Of a DNA stretch of 64,000 nucleotides, positions 26,935 to 35,921 are shown piece by piece. Each line of letters opens with the position of its first letter. Within the stretch, counting starts at the first letter, position 1. Source of the stretch: Embleya hyalina (GTDB lineage Bacteria > Actinomycetota > Actinomycetes > Streptomycetales > Streptomycetaceae); the NCBI RefSeq assembly GCF_003967355.1, contig NZ_BIFH01000024.1, forward strand, positions 245,025 through 309,024. Direction: 5' to 3'. Position numbers and translations under genes: made by a program. The notes under the pieces were generated by a model. The model had not been told where the DNA came from and searched no databases. It worked only from the letters and a program-made list of their open reading frames with translations.

Positions 26935-27884
26935 TCCCGGTCGTCGACCTGACGGCAGCCCGCACGGACGCCGACGCCGAACGCGCCGTCGCCGAGGAGA
27001 TCTCCCGGGCCTGCCGGGGTACGGGGTTCTTCATCGTGCGCGGCCACGGCATCGCCGCCGACGTGTTCGCCGACGCCTACGCCTCCTCGCTGCGCTTCTT
27101 CGGGCTTTCGCTCGACACCAAACACGAGTTCGCGATGCGGACCGGCACGGTGCGCGGCGACAACGACTACAGCCCCTACGGATACAGCGCGCTGTTGTCC
27201 GAGAACGCCTACGCCTACACGGGCCGGGCCGGCATGCCGTCGGACTACGTGGAGAAGTTCAGCGTCGGCCGGCTGATCCTGAACGACGACGAGGAACTGC
27301 CGTTCCCCACCGACCCGGACGGCGCGGCCCTGCGGGGCGCGCTGAAGCGGTACTTCGCGGCCTGCGAGACGGTGTCCGACCGGATCGCCGAACTCCTCGC
27401 GCTGGCCCTGGACCTGCCCCGCGACTTCTTCGCGGTCCGCACCGACACCTCCAACGACTCGCTCCGCTCACACCTGTACCCGGGCATCGCCCCGGAGTTC
27501 GTCAACGACCAGGGCATGGGACAACACACCGACGGCACGCTGATCACGCTGCTCACCCAGGACGGCCCGGGCCTGCAGATCCGCGACCGCGCGGGCGAGT
27601 GGCTGGACGTGGACGTCCGCGAACAGGACACGTTCATCGTCAACATCGGGGACCTGATGGCCCGGTGGTCGAACGACGAGTACGTCTCCACGCCGCACCG
27701 GGTCCGGCTCGACGTGCGCCGCAGGCAGTCGATCGCGTTCTTCAAGCTCGCCAACGACGACACCGTCATCGACTGCTTCCCCGCGTTCGTCAAGGACCGG
27801 CCCGCCAGGTACGAACCGATCCGCTACGAGGAGTTCTCGCTGCGGAAGATGAATCTGCTGTTCGGAAGGGAGAGCGCGCGATGA
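26931..27884 (+). CDS. 2-oxoglutarate/Fe(II) oxygenase, isopenicillin N synthase family
   Basis: A 317-residue enzyme with a DIOX_N-like N-terminal segment (IPVVDL and GFFIVRGHGI) and the 2OG-Fe(II) core. Iron ligands are His199 and Asp201 in GQHTDG and His256 in STPHRVR. The arginine of RRRQSIAFF about ten residues later should bind the 2-oxoglutarate carboxylate. Relatives hydroxylate, desaturate or cyclise amino acids and other small substrates. It sits between the MaoC-like and CitE-like genes with 4-bp overlaps at both ends, so it acts in the same pathway. The substrate is unknown. Confidence 0.92.
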   Translation: MIPVVDLTAARTDADAERAVAEEISRACRGTGFFIVRGHGIAADVFADAYASSLRFFGLSLDTKHEFAMRTGTVRGDNDYSPYGYSALLSENAYAYTGRAGMPSDYVEKFSVGRLILNDDEELPFPTDPDGAALRGALKRYFAACETVSDRIAELLALALDLPRDFFAVRTDTSNDSLRSHLYPGIAPEFVNDQGMGQHTDGTLITLLTQDGPGLQIRDRAGEWLDVDVREQDTFIVNIGDLMARWSNDEYVSTPHRVRLDVRRRQSIAFFKLANDDTVIDCFPAFVKDRPARYEPIRYEEFSLRKMNLLFGRESAR

Positions 27885-28729
27885 GAGCCCACGCGAGCCT
27901 GCTCTACACCCCCGCACTGCGCGTGGCGTCGGTGGCCGAACCCGGTCGGATGCGCGCGGACATGCTGGTGTTGGACCTGGAGGACTCCATCCACCCGGCC
28001 CGCAAGGTCGAGGCGCGCGAGGCCCTGGCCGACGCCGACCTGACCCGGGCCGAACTGCCCGCCCTGGGACTGCGGGTGAACACCATCGCCACGTACGACG
28101 GCCTGGAGGACATGCGGTTCCTGCTCGACGCGGACGCGATGATCGGCGGCGTCCCGGTCGACGTGGTCTTCATCCCGAAGATCGCCGGGGCGGGCGATGT
28201 GGCGGTGTACCGCTCGTTGCTCTCGCGCACCTCGCGCCCACCCGACGTGTGCAGCTTCATCGAGACCGTCGACGCGGTGGAGAACGCCCTGGAGATCGCC
28301 GAGGTCAGCGACGGACTGTGCTTCGGACAGGCGGACCTGACCGCCGAGTTGTACGCCCCCAGCGAGGTCTACCTCGACCACGCCCGGGCCCGGTTGTGTG
28401 CCGCTGCGTCCCGGTACCGGGTGCCCGCCATCGACACCAACTCCTTCGAACTGCACGACCTGGACCTGGTCGAGGCCCAGTGCCGGGCCGCCCGGAGCGC
28501 CGGATTCACCGGCAAGGCGGCGATCCACCCCCGCCAGGTGGACGTGATCGCCGCGACCTTCGCCGTGGGCGCGGACGAACTCGCCGAATATCGGCGCGTG
28601 GTCGCGGACTACGACAGCACGCCCTACGGCTTCGCGGTCGAGAAGGACCGCGTGCTGGCCCCGCCGTTCGTGCTGCGCGCCCGCCGCATGCTCGCCCTGC
28701 ACACCGCCGACGCCGACACCGTGTCGTGA
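27881..28729 (+). CDS. HpcH/HpaI aldolase, CitE-like CoA lyase
   Basis: A 282-residue TIM-barrel protein of the CitE / malyl-CoA lyase group. It shows LYTPAL, the metal-binding DLEDSIHPARK, FIPKI, SFIETVDAVENALEIA and a C-terminal GKAAIHPRQV. These enzymes cleave or form C-C bonds between acetyl-CoA (or propionyl-CoA) and 2-oxo acids, or hydrolyse malyl-CoA-type thioesters. With the LeuA-like and MaoC-like enzymes it points to handling of a CoA-activated hydroxy-dicarboxylate. ATG 27881 overlaps the oxygenase stop. Confidence 0.9.
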   Translation: MRAHASLLYTPALRVASVAEPGRMRADMLVLDLEDSIHPARKVEAREALADADLTRAELPALGLRVNTIATYDGLEDMRFLLDADAMIGGVPVDVVFIPKIAGAGDVAVYRSLLSRTSRPPDVCSFIETVDAVENALEIAEVSDGLCFGQADLTAELYAPSEVYLDHARARLCAAASRYRVPAIDTNSFELHDLDLVEAQCRAARSAGFTGKAAIHPRQVDVIAATFAVGADELAEYRRVVADYDSTPYGFAVEKDRVLAPPFVLRARRMLALHTADADTVS

Positions 28730-28775
28730 CCCCGGCGTCGCCTCGCAACCCGCACTCGTGAATCGGGAGATCCCA

Positions 28776-29678
28776 GTGAAGATCCTGCCGCAGGACACGA
28801 TCGTCGACGTATCGGCCTACCGCACGCGGTACGTGGACGGCCGACTGTCCGCCGTCGGCGACGAACTCGTGGACGCGATCGTGAAGTTGGTGGCCGAGGG
28901 CCACGGTGTCGCGGTCTGCCGCGGCGTCGCGCGCACCCTGGCCGGCCACGGTCTGGACGTCCACGACGAGCACGCCGCCGCCGTGGCTCGCGACTACCTC
29001 GAATCGTTGTTCCGCGCCTTCGGCGAGCGGGTGGACGTGGCCGCGTTCAGTCCGGTCGCCATCGGCTACGACCGGATCGCCGGGATGGACGTCGACGGAT
29101 TCAACAAGAACCGGCACTTCACCCCGAACGACGACCACACCACCGCCCGAGAGTTCCTGACCACCAAGTGTGTGCACTTCGACGCCGCGACCCCGCTGAT
29201 CGCCAACATCTACGGGCCCAACCTGAACATCGTGGGTGGTCTCCCGGTGATCTGTGACACCCGCGCCTACCTCGACGACGCCGGGGTGTCGCCCGCGGAT
29301 CTGATCGAGTTGATGCCGCACAGCTTCAACGTGGCGGTCAAGGAGGAGCACGCCGAGCGCATCCTCGCCGAATACGCCTCCGCGGCGGACGTCGACCTGG
29401 ACGCCGACCTGGTGATGATCGTGCTGTTCAACGAGGTGGACGGGGGACTGGCGCACGCCGGTTCGGCCCCGCGACCGGTCGACGCGCGACAGCCCTCGCG
29501 CCGTCCTATCAGGCACCTGGAATACCAGTTCCCGGACGCGGACGAACTGGCGAAGTGGTACGCGCACTACCGCCTGGAGGTGCCGGCACCGGGGCTGGAG
29601 GTCCCCGACGAGGCCGCGCACGAGCGCTACCACCGGGGCGTGGATCCGGTCGGCGCGGACGGCGGGAACCCGCGATGA
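28776..29678 (+). CDS. Unassigned protein, possible non-haem Fe(II) oxygenase
   Basis: A 300-residue protein I cannot place with confidence. It contains KCVHFDAATP (His134/Asp136) followed by ANIYGPNLNIVGGLPVICD. Another histidine, His227 in LAHAG, comes 91 residues later, with arginines shortly after (PRP, RRPIR). This spacing resembles the HxD...H...R facial triad and 2-oxoglutarate site of TauD-like enzymes, but the rest does not look like a standard member. A GTG at 28776 has GGGAG 7 nt upstream; an upstream GTG at 28758 is less well placed. The stop overlaps the hydrolase ATG, so it belongs to the operon. Substrate and reaction are unknown. Confidence 0.7.
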   Translation: MKILPQDTIVDVSAYRTRYVDGRLSAVGDELVDAIVKLVAEGHGVAVCRGVARTLAGHGLDVHDEHAAAVARDYLESLFRAFGERVDVAAFSPVAIGYDRIAGMDVDGFNKNRHFTPNDDHTTAREFLTTKCVHFDAATPLIANIYGPNLNIVGGLPVICDTRAYLDDAGVSPADLIELMPHSFNVAVKEEHAERILAEYASAADVDLDADLVMIVLFNEVDGGLAHAGSAPRPVDARQPSRRPIRHLEYQFPDADELAKWYAHYRLEVPAPGLEVPDEAAHERYHRGVDPVGADGGNPR

Positions 29679-30595
29679 CCGCCGAGCGGACCGCGACCGG
29701 CGTGCCCACCATGTCGGAGCGGGACACGAGCGAACTCGACGCGTTGCTCGCGGAGCTCAACGCACGCGCCTGGCCCGAGGACATCGACGAGGCCCGGGTG
29801 CACTACGACACCTGGGGCACGCCGATCGCCGACGACGTCGAGGTGTCGGTGCGCGCCGGCGGATACCTGCTGACCCCGCCGAACGCGGAGGGCACCCGCA
29901 CCGGGCTGTACCTGCACGGCGGCGGCTACGTGTACGGATCGTTGCGCAGCCACGGCGGCATGGTCGCCGAGCTGGCCCGGGCCATCCGGTGCCGGATGTT
30001 CTTCGTCGACTACCGACGTGCCCCCGAACACCCCTATCCCGCCGCGCTGGACGACGCCGTGGCGGCCTATCGCGAACTCCTCGCCGACGGCGTGGCGCCC
30101 TCGGACGTGGTGTTCGCGGGCGACTCGGCCGGCGGTGGGCTGACCCTGGCCACCCTGCTCAAGGCCCGTGACCTGGGCCTGCCGCTGCCCGCCGCGGCGG
30201 CGTGCGTGTCGCCGTGGACCGACCTGACCGCCTCGGGGGAGAGCCACCGGACCCTGGCCGCCGAGGACCCCCTGGTCAGCGCGGACGTGGTCGCCCTGGT
30301 CACCGGGTCCTACCTGGCGGGCGCCGCGCCCACGACCCCCTACGCGTCGCCGCTGTACGCCGATCCCGGCGGACTGCCCCCGATCCTCGTCCAGGTCGGC
30401 AGCCGGGAGATCCTGCTCAGCGACGCGGAGCGCTTCGTCGCCGCGCTCGACCGGGCCGGATCCACCGGGGTGCTCGAAGTGTGGCCCGGCATGGTGCACG
30501 TGTGGCACCTGCACTACACCCGCCTGGCCAAGGCGCGCGAGGCCATCGACCGGCTCGGCGAGTGGCTTCGCTCCCGAAGCGGGGCGGGCCGGTGA
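29675..30595 (+). CDS. Alpha/beta hydrolase, hormone-sensitive lipase (GDXG) family
   Basis: A 306-residue serine hydrolase with the HSL-family oxyanion motif HGGGYVYG, the nucleophile elbow GDSAGGGL, a late acidic residue around REILLSDAE and the catalytic His in HVWHLH. Such enzymes hydrolyse small esters, lactones or thioesters. In this operon it could release a product or intermediate from an ester, or act as a cyclase or transferase. It overlaps the genes on both sides by 4 bp, with ATG 29675 in the preceding stop and its own stop over GTG 30592. Confidence 0.92.
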   Translation: MTAERTATGVPTMSERDTSELDALLAELNARAWPEDIDEARVHYDTWGTPIADDVEVSVRAGGYLLTPPNAEGTRTGLYLHGGGYVYGSLRSHGGMVAELARAIRCRMFFVDYRRAPEHPYPAALDDAVAAYRELLADGVAPSDVVFAGDSAGGGLTLATLLKARDLGLPLPAAAACVSPWTDLTASGESHRTLAAEDPLVSADVVALVTGSYLAGAAPTTPYASPLYADPGGLPPILVQVGSREILLSDAERFVAALDRAGSTGVLEVWPGMVHVWHLHYTRLAKAREAIDRLGEWLRSRSGAGR

Positions 30596-31818
30596 GCGAG
30601 GACGTGGTCGGACCGCACCGCTTCCGCAACAACCGCACGATGGTGCCCGCCGCCGAGGCCGCGTGGGGGTTGTCCGCGAAGAACGGCATGCTCGGCCTGG
30701 TCGTGGAGGCCGTCGACGGTCAGAACCGGCTGCGCGAGCTGAGCACCGGGCACGAGTTCGCCAACCTGTCGTCGTGCTCGTACCTGGGGTTCAACAGCCA
30801 CCCCGCGGTGATCGAGGCGGGCCGCGCCGCGCTCGCCGAGGAGCGCGTCACGGGCCTGTCCATGGGCGAGTTCCGCATCCGGCTCGGCATCCTGGAACGC
30901 CTCGAAGCGGAACTGGCCGAGCACTTCGGGGCACACGTGTTGCCGTCGGTGTCCTGCGGCGTGCTCAGCGCGGCGATCCTGCCGCTGCTCGCCTCCGGGC
31001 ATCTCACCGACGGTGAACCGCTGGTCGTGGTCTTCGACCGGTTCGCGCACTTCTCGATGAACTTCCTCAAGCCCATCGTCGCCGACGAGACGCTCGTGCT
31101 CACCTGCCCGCACAACGACACGCAGTTCCTGGAGGACGTCTGCAAACGCCACCCGCGCGTGGCCTACGTCTGCGAGGGCGTCTACTCGGTCGGCGGGCAG
31201 GCCGACCTGGCCGGCATTCGCGAACTCCAGGACCGCTACGGCATGTTCGTCTACCTCGACGACTCGCACGCGCTGTCCGCGCTGGGCGATCGCGGTGCGG
31301 GTTACGCGCGCCCGGTGTTCGCCGAACTCGGCTCCCGGACCCTGATCGTCGCCTCGATCGCCAAGGCGTTCGGCAGCACCGGCGGCATCGCGATGATCGG
31401 CGAGCGCGACGTCTTCGAATTCCTCTACCGGTCCGGACCGCTGGCCTGGTCCCAGGGGCTGCGCACCGCGGCGGTCGGCACCACCCTGGGCGCCCTGGAC
31501 CTGCACCGGGGCCCGGAACTTCGCCGTCGACAGCGACAACTGGCGCGCAACATCGCGCTGTTCGACGAACGCCTGCGCGGACACGACCTGCGGGGCACCG
31601 GATCGCACATCAAGTTCGTCACCGTCGGCGACAACGACCGGGCGGTACGGCTGTCCACCGAGCTGTACCGGCGCGGCTACTACTGCTCGGCGATGTTCTT
31701 CCCGATCGTGCCGCGCGACCAGGCGGGCGTGCGGATGATGCTGCGCGGGGACATGCCGACGGCGCTGACCGAGCGGTTCGCCGACGACCTCGCGGACATC
31801 CTGGCGGGGCTGGGATGA
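30592..31818 (+). CDS. PLP-dependent alpha-oxoamine synthase-like enzyme (AONS/KBL family)
   Basis: A 408-residue fold-type I PLP enzyme. It has NLSSCSYLGFNSHPAVIEA, the DDSHALSALGDRG aspartate that holds the PLP nitrogen, and the Schiff-base lysine Lys258 in ASIAKAFGSTGG. AONS-family enzymes condense an amino acid with an acyl-CoA and lose CO2, giving an alpha-amino ketone; 5-aminolevulinate synthase, KBL and serine palmitoyltransferase are members. The acyl-CoA could come from the upstream LeuA/MaoC/CitE-like steps. GTG 30592 overlaps the hydrolase stop, and its stop overlaps the cyclodeaminase ATG. Confidence 0.92.
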   Translation: MSEDVVGPHRFRNNRTMVPAAEAAWGLSAKNGMLGLVVEAVDGQNRLRELSTGHEFANLSSCSYLGFNSHPAVIEAGRAALAEERVTGLSMGEFRIRLGILERLEAELAEHFGAHVLPSVSCGVLSAAILPLLASGHLTDGEPLVVVFDRFAHFSMNFLKPIVADETLVLTCPHNDTQFLEDVCKRHPRVAYVCEGVYSVGGQADLAGIRELQDRYGMFVYLDDSHALSALGDRGAGYARPVFAELGSRTLIVASIAKAFGSTGGIAMIGERDVFEFLYRSGPLAWSQGLRTAAVGTTLGALDLHRGPELRRRQRQLARNIALFDERLRGHDLRGTGSHIKFVTVGDNDRAVRLSTELYRRGYYCSAMFFPIVPRDQAGVRMMLRGDMPTALTERFADDLADILAGLG

Positions 31819-32702
31819 CCCGCGTGGACGCCGACGTCGCGACCGCCGACGTCACCGCCGTGGCCGGGCTGATCCGCGAGGCGCTGCACAGCGGCGCGGT
31901 TCGGCGGATGAGCGTACCGCTGCGGCAGACCGTCGAGGACGCACGCGGTGTGAAGTACCTGTCCATGCCCGCCGTCTCCACCGAGCTCGGCCTCTACATC
32001 GCCAAGGTCGCCACCATCGCGCACGGACCCGGATCGACCGTGACCTCCGTGGTCCCGGTCTTCGCCACCTCGACCGGCGCACTGCTCACGGTCCTGGACG
32101 GCGCGCTCGTCACCAACCTCAAGTGCGCCGCGGTGACCGCCGTGGTCACCGATCGCTGCGCCGCTCCCGACGCGGCCGTGCTCGGCATCGTCGGCGCCGG
32201 CGTCCAGGCGTGGCAGCAGTACCTCGGCGTGTGCGCCGTACGCGACATCGCACACGTACGGGTCCACTCCCGCACCCCCGCGCACGCGGAGGCGCTGTGC
32301 GCGCGGATCCGGGCCGCCGGGCGGGCCCGGGCCCTGGTGTGCGCGTCGGCGGCGGAGGCCACCTCGGGGGCCGACGTCGTGGCCACGGCGACCACCTCGG
32401 TGGATCCGCTGCCGATCGCCGCGGACCTCCCGGAACATGTGCACGTCAACTGCATGGGCGCGCACACCACGACCTCGCGCGAGGTGTCCCGCGAACTGCT
32501 CTCCGCCGCCACGCTCGTCGTCGAATCGATCGAGACCGCCATCGCCGAAGCCGGCGACATCCACCGAGCGGCGCTCGACCTGGAGGCCCTGGAGACCGGC
32601 GACCATCCCGGCCTGGCCGGCCGCCCGACCGTGTTCAGCTCCACCGGCCACGCCGCACTCGACCTGATCACCTGCGCCCATCTGGCGCGCCCGTACCGCT
32701 GA
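31815..32702 (+). CDS. Ornithine cyclodeaminase / mu-crystallin family protein
   Basis: A 295-residue NAD(P)-dependent OCD-family protein with the Rossmann loop LGIVGAGVQAWQQYLGV, an upstream VKYLSMPA segment and a substrate-side KCAAVTAVVTD helix. The family covers ornithine cyclodeaminase, alanine dehydrogenase and imine reductases such as ketimine reductase, so it probably reduces a cyclic imine or deaminates an amino acid. Following an AONS-like enzyme, whose alpha-amino ketone could cyclise, an imine-reducing role is attractive but unproven. ATG 31815 overlaps the previous stop. Confidence 0.9.
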   Translation: MTRVDADVATADVTAVAGLIREALHSGAVRRMSVPLRQTVEDARGVKYLSMPAVSTELGLYIAKVATIAHGPGSTVTSVVPVFATSTGALLTVLDGALVTNLKCAAVTAVVTDRCAAPDAAVLGIVGAGVQAWQQYLGVCAVRDIAHVRVHSRTPAHAEALCARIRAAGRARALVCASAAEATSGADVVATATTSVDPLPIAADLPEHVHVNCMGAHTTTSREVSRELLSAATLVVESIETAIAEAGDIHRAALDLEALETGDHPGLAGRPTVFSSTGHAALDLITCAHLARPYR

Positions 32703-32747
32703 TCGCCGATCATCGATCGCCCGATCGTTTCGAAGGGAAGACCGCAC

Positions 32748-34223
32748 GTGGGAAACGTCGGCAAGGAAGAACTCACCGGGGCGCACGACAACGACATCCC
32801 CGCCGCGTTCGTCGACTACATGACGGGCGACCGGCGCGAGCAGGAGACGACACTCGTCCCCGTGCCGCAGGCCGAGCGCACGGCCGCCCGGCGCGCCGCG
32901 CTGTCGCACGCCTTCCCGGGCGAGACCCTGGTGGTGCCGACCGGGCGCATCCAATGGCGCAGCTACGGCGCGCCCTACCCGTTCCGGGGCGGCAGCGACC
33001 TGATCTGGCTGACGGCGGACCAGGACCCGAACTCGGTACTGGTCCTGCACCCGATCGCCGGCGGCCACGACGCGGTGTTGTACGTCGATCCCCGGCACGG
33101 ACCGGCGTCGGGCGCCGGCTACCTGGACCGCATCCTGGGCGAGGCCTGGCAGGGGCGCTGCCTGTCGCCGGAGGAGAAGTCCGCGGTGCTGGGGGTGCGG
33201 ACGGGTTCGATCGGCGAACTCCCGGCGGTGCTGGGCCGGATCACCGGACCCGTGCGGGTCCTGCGCGGCTACGACACCGGCATCGACCGGGAGTTGTTGC
33301 CCGCGACCGCCGAGAACGCGGTCCGGGACGCGCTGTTGGCGAGCGTGCTGGCCGAACTGCGATTGGCCAAGGACGACTGGGAGCTGGCGCAGCTCCAGGA
33401 GGCCGTCGACATCACCGTGCGCGGCTTCGAGGACGTGGCCCGCGTCCTGCCGAGCGAACGTGTGGTGTCGGAGCGGCTGTTGGAGGCCGTCTTCGCCACC
33501 CGGGCGCGACACGACGGCAACGGCGTGGGCTACGCCTCCATCGTCGCCGCCGGCGCGCACGCCACGACGCTGCACTGGGTCCGCAACGACGGCCCGGTCC
33601 GGCCGGACGGGTTGCTGCTGATGGACATGGGCGCCGAGGCGCGCAGTTGCTACACGGCCGACGTGACCCGGACCTGGCCGGTGTCGGGCGGGTTCGGTGC
33701 CGCCGAGCGGGACGTCTACGACATCGTGCACGCGGCGCGCGACGCGGGCCTGGCGGCGATCGCCCCCGGGGTCGCGTTCGAGGACATCGACCTGGCCTGC
33801 AAGCGGGTACAGATCGAGGGGCTGCGCGACCTGGGCCTGGTCAAGGTCGGCGTGGAGGAGGCGCTGGCGGACGAGCGGCAGCCCCACCGGCGGTGGACGC
33901 TGGCCGCGTTCGGCCACATGCTCGGCCTGGACGTGCACGACTGCGGACACGCACGGCCGGAGCACTACGCCCGGGGTGTGCTGCGCGAGCGCCACGTGCT
34001 CACCATGGAACCGGGCATCTACCTGCAACCGAACGACGAACTGGTCCCGGAGGGACTGCGCGGGATCGGCGTGCGCATCGAGGACGACGTACGGGTGACG
34101 GCCGACGGCGCGCGGGTGATGTCGGACGCGCTACCGGTCGCGGCGGCCGACGTCGAGTCGTGGCTGGCCGCACAACGCGAGGCGGGCCCGCGCCTGCCCG
34201 GCGACGACGGCCGTGCGGCGTGA
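32748..34223 (+). CDS. M24B metallopeptidase, Xaa-Pro aminopeptidase-like
   Basis: A 491-residue protein with an N-terminal creatinase-like domain and a C-terminal pita-bread domain. The five metal ligands of aminopeptidase P are visible: Asp in LLMDMGAEA, Asp in TADVTRT, His in GHMLGLDVHDCGH, Glu in TMEPGIYL and Glu in RIEDDV. It should cleave an N-terminal residue next to proline or a related amide. Being inside the biosynthetic operon suggests processing of an intermediate or self-protection. A second homologue is encoded at 40015-41517. AAGGGAAG precedes GTG 32748; the stop overlaps the next GTG. Confidence 0.92.
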   Translation: MGNVGKEELTGAHDNDIPAAFVDYMTGDRREQETTLVPVPQAERTAARRAALSHAFPGETLVVPTGRIQWRSYGAPYPFRGGSDLIWLTADQDPNSVLVLHPIAGGHDAVLYVDPRHGPASGAGYLDRILGEAWQGRCLSPEEKSAVLGVRTGSIGELPAVLGRITGPVRVLRGYDTGIDRELLPATAENAVRDALLASVLAELRLAKDDWELAQLQEAVDITVRGFEDVARVLPSERVVSERLLEAVFATRARHDGNGVGYASIVAAGAHATTLHWVRNDGPVRPDGLLLMDMGAEARSCYTADVTRTWPVSGGFGAAERDVYDIVHAARDAGLAAIAPGVAFEDIDLACKRVQIEGLRDLGLVKVGVEEALADERQPHRRWTLAAFGHMLGLDVHDCGHARPEHYARGVLRERHVLTMEPGIYLQPNDELVPEGLRGIGVRIEDDVRVTADGARVMSDALPVAAADVESWLAAQREAGPRLPGDDGRAA

Positions 34224-34414
34224 GCGCCGACTCCGCCGCGAGCGGCGCCGCGAGCGCCGCCGAGGCCGCCGACCGGGAGTTCGCCGTCGTGCTCGCACGC
34301 CTCGGCATCGACATGCCGCCGGACCTGGCCCCGGGCGTCCTGGCCGGATACCGCTCGCTGCGGGCGCAGATGGAGCTGCTGCGCGACGGCGAAAGGGGGG
34401 GCACGGATGTCTGA
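34220..34414 (+). CDS. Small AtzG/GatC-like amidase subunit
   Basis: A 64-residue protein with an alanine/serine-rich N-terminus followed by FAVVLARLGIDMPPDLAPGV and a second short helix. This LGI-PP-xPGV pattern fits DUF4089/AtzG-like proteins, small GatC-like partners that stabilise AtzE-type amidases. It overlaps the M24 stop (GTGA) and ends 8 bp inside the amidase gene, so the two are made together. The call rests on the pattern plus the adjacent amidase. Confidence 0.7.
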   Translation: MSADSAASGAASAAEAADREFAVVLARLGIDMPPDLAPGVLAGYRSLRAQMELLRDGERGGTDV

Positions 34415-35921
34415 GCCCGACGCCGCGCCCGACACCGTCGCGTCCCGGCCCGGCGGGCTCGCCGCGCTCTCCGTCGCGGAGGCCGGCGCGCTGCTGCGTG
34501 CCGGGCGACTCACCTCCGTGGACCTCGTGGAGCACGCGCTGAGTCGGATCGAGGCGCACGACGCGACGCTGCACGCCTTCGTCCTGGTCCTGCGCGAGCA
34601 GGCGCTGCGCCGCGCCCGGCAGGCCGACTCGGACCTGCGCGCGGGCCTCGACCGCGGCCCGCTGCACGGCATCCCGTACGCGCTCAAGGACATCTTCGCG
34701 GCCGAGGGAGTGCCGACCACCAACCAGTCGTGGCTGACCGTGTCCGACACGGCCGCCGAGGACAGCGCCGTCGAGGGCCGGCTGCGGGCCGGCGGCGCGG
34801 TACTGCTGGGCAAGCTGGCCACCTACGAATTCGCGCTCGGCGGACCGAGCCGGGACCTGCCCTTCCCGGCGGCGGTGAATCCGTGGAACCCGGAGCACAT
34901 CCCCAGTGGGTCGTCCTCGGGCGCGGGGGTCGCGGTGGCCGCCGGGTTCCTGCGCGTCGCGTTCGGATCGGACACCGCCGGCTCGATTCGCGGTCCGGCG
35001 TTCCACTGCGGGGTGGTCGGCCTCAAGCCGACCTACGGCGGCGTCTCCGGCCACGGCGCCACCCCGCTGTCCCACACCATGGACCACTTCGGGCCGCTGG
35101 GTTGGACGGTGGCCGACACCGCCGCCGCGTTCCGGGTCGTGGCCGGCCCCGACGCCCGCGATCCGCGCACCCGCGACGCGCCGGTGGGGGAGGGGCCGGA
35201 TCGACTCACGGGTGACGTGCGGGGGTTGCGGGTGGCGTACTCGACCGCCTGGTACGCCTCCGACCCGGCGACCCGTCCGGAGATCGTCGCGGGCATCGAA
35301 CGTGCCCTGACCCACCTCGACCGGCTCGGCGCGATCGTCGAGGAGTGCGAACTCCCGCCCTACGAAACGCTGAACGCGTGCGGCCGGATCATCCTGGCGG
35401 CCGAGGGCTTCGCCGTACACGAGCGCGATCTGCGCGGCTTCCCCCGGTCGTTCGGGCGGTACACCTACCAGAAGCTGATGCCCGGGGCCGGGATCGGGGC
35501 GAGCGACCTGCTGCGTGCCCTGGCGGTGCGCGGGCGACTCGTCGAGGACTTCCGGCACCGGGTGTTCGCCGAGCACGATGTGCTGATCACCGCCTGCGGC
35601 CAGGCCACCGCGTCCCGGTTCGACGACTTTCCCACCGACTGGCCGCCGCCCAGGCTGGCCAACGACATGCAGACGATCCCGTTCGCGGTCACCGGACATC
35701 CGGCCATGTCGCTGCCGATCGGGTTCGCCGGCGACGGCCTGCCGATCGGATTGCAGCTCGTGGGACGCGAGTTCGGCGAGGCGAACCTGTTCCGGGCGGG
35801 CGCGGCCATCGAGGCCGAATTCGGCCGCCGCGACGTCCGGCCGCCGGCGTTCGGGACCGGCCCGGACGCCACGCGCCGTCGATCCGACCCCGATGCGGAG
35901 GCCGCCGATGTTCGCCGCTGA
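34407..35921 (+). CDS. Amidase-signature hydrolase (AtzE/GatA-like)
   Basis: A 504-residue amidase-signature enzyme. The catalytic lysine is in YALKDIFAAEG. The serine-rich loop GSSSGAG carries the cis-serine, and the nucleophile lies in GSDTAGSIRGP, giving the Ser-cisSer-Lys triad. The upstream 64-residue AtzG-like subunit suggests an AtzEG-type heteromeric amidase, whose type member hydrolyses 1-carboxybiuret. GatA of the Glu-tRNA amidotransferase is unlikely because no gatB is near. In a pathway rich in nitrogen chemistry it may hydrolyse a carbamoyl or amide intermediate, or work in reverse with the ATP-grasp-like protein. GGGGGG precedes ATG 34407. Confidence 0.9.
   Translation: MSEPDAAPDTVASRPGGLAALSVAEAGALLRAGRLTSVDLVEHALSRIEAHDATLHAFVLVLREQALRRARQADSDLRAGLDRGPLHGIPYALKDIFAAEGVPTTNQSWLTVSDTAAEDSAVEGRLRAGGAVLLGKLATYEFALGGPSRDLPFPAAVNPWNPEHIPSGSSSGAGVAVAAGFLRVAFGSDTAGSIRGPAFHCGVVGLKPTYGGVSGHGATPLSHTMDHFGPLGWTVADTAAAFRVVAGPDARDPRTRDAPVGEGPDRLTGDVRGLRVAYSTAWYASDPATRPEIVAGIERALTHLDRLGAIVEECELPPYETLNACGRIILAAEGFAVHERDLRGFPRSFGRYTYQKLMPGAGIGASDLLRALAVRGRLVEDFRHRVFAEHDVLITACGQATASRFDDFPTDWPPPRLANDMQTIPFAVTGHPAMSLPIGFAGDGLPIGLQLVGREFGEANLFRAGAAIEAEFGRRDVRPPAFGTGPDATRRRSDPDAEAADVRR

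Noticed and set aside
34407..35921. GatA of the Glu-tRNA(Gln) amidotransferase
   Set aside because: No gatB or standard gatC nearby; the small upstream subunit looks AtzG-like.
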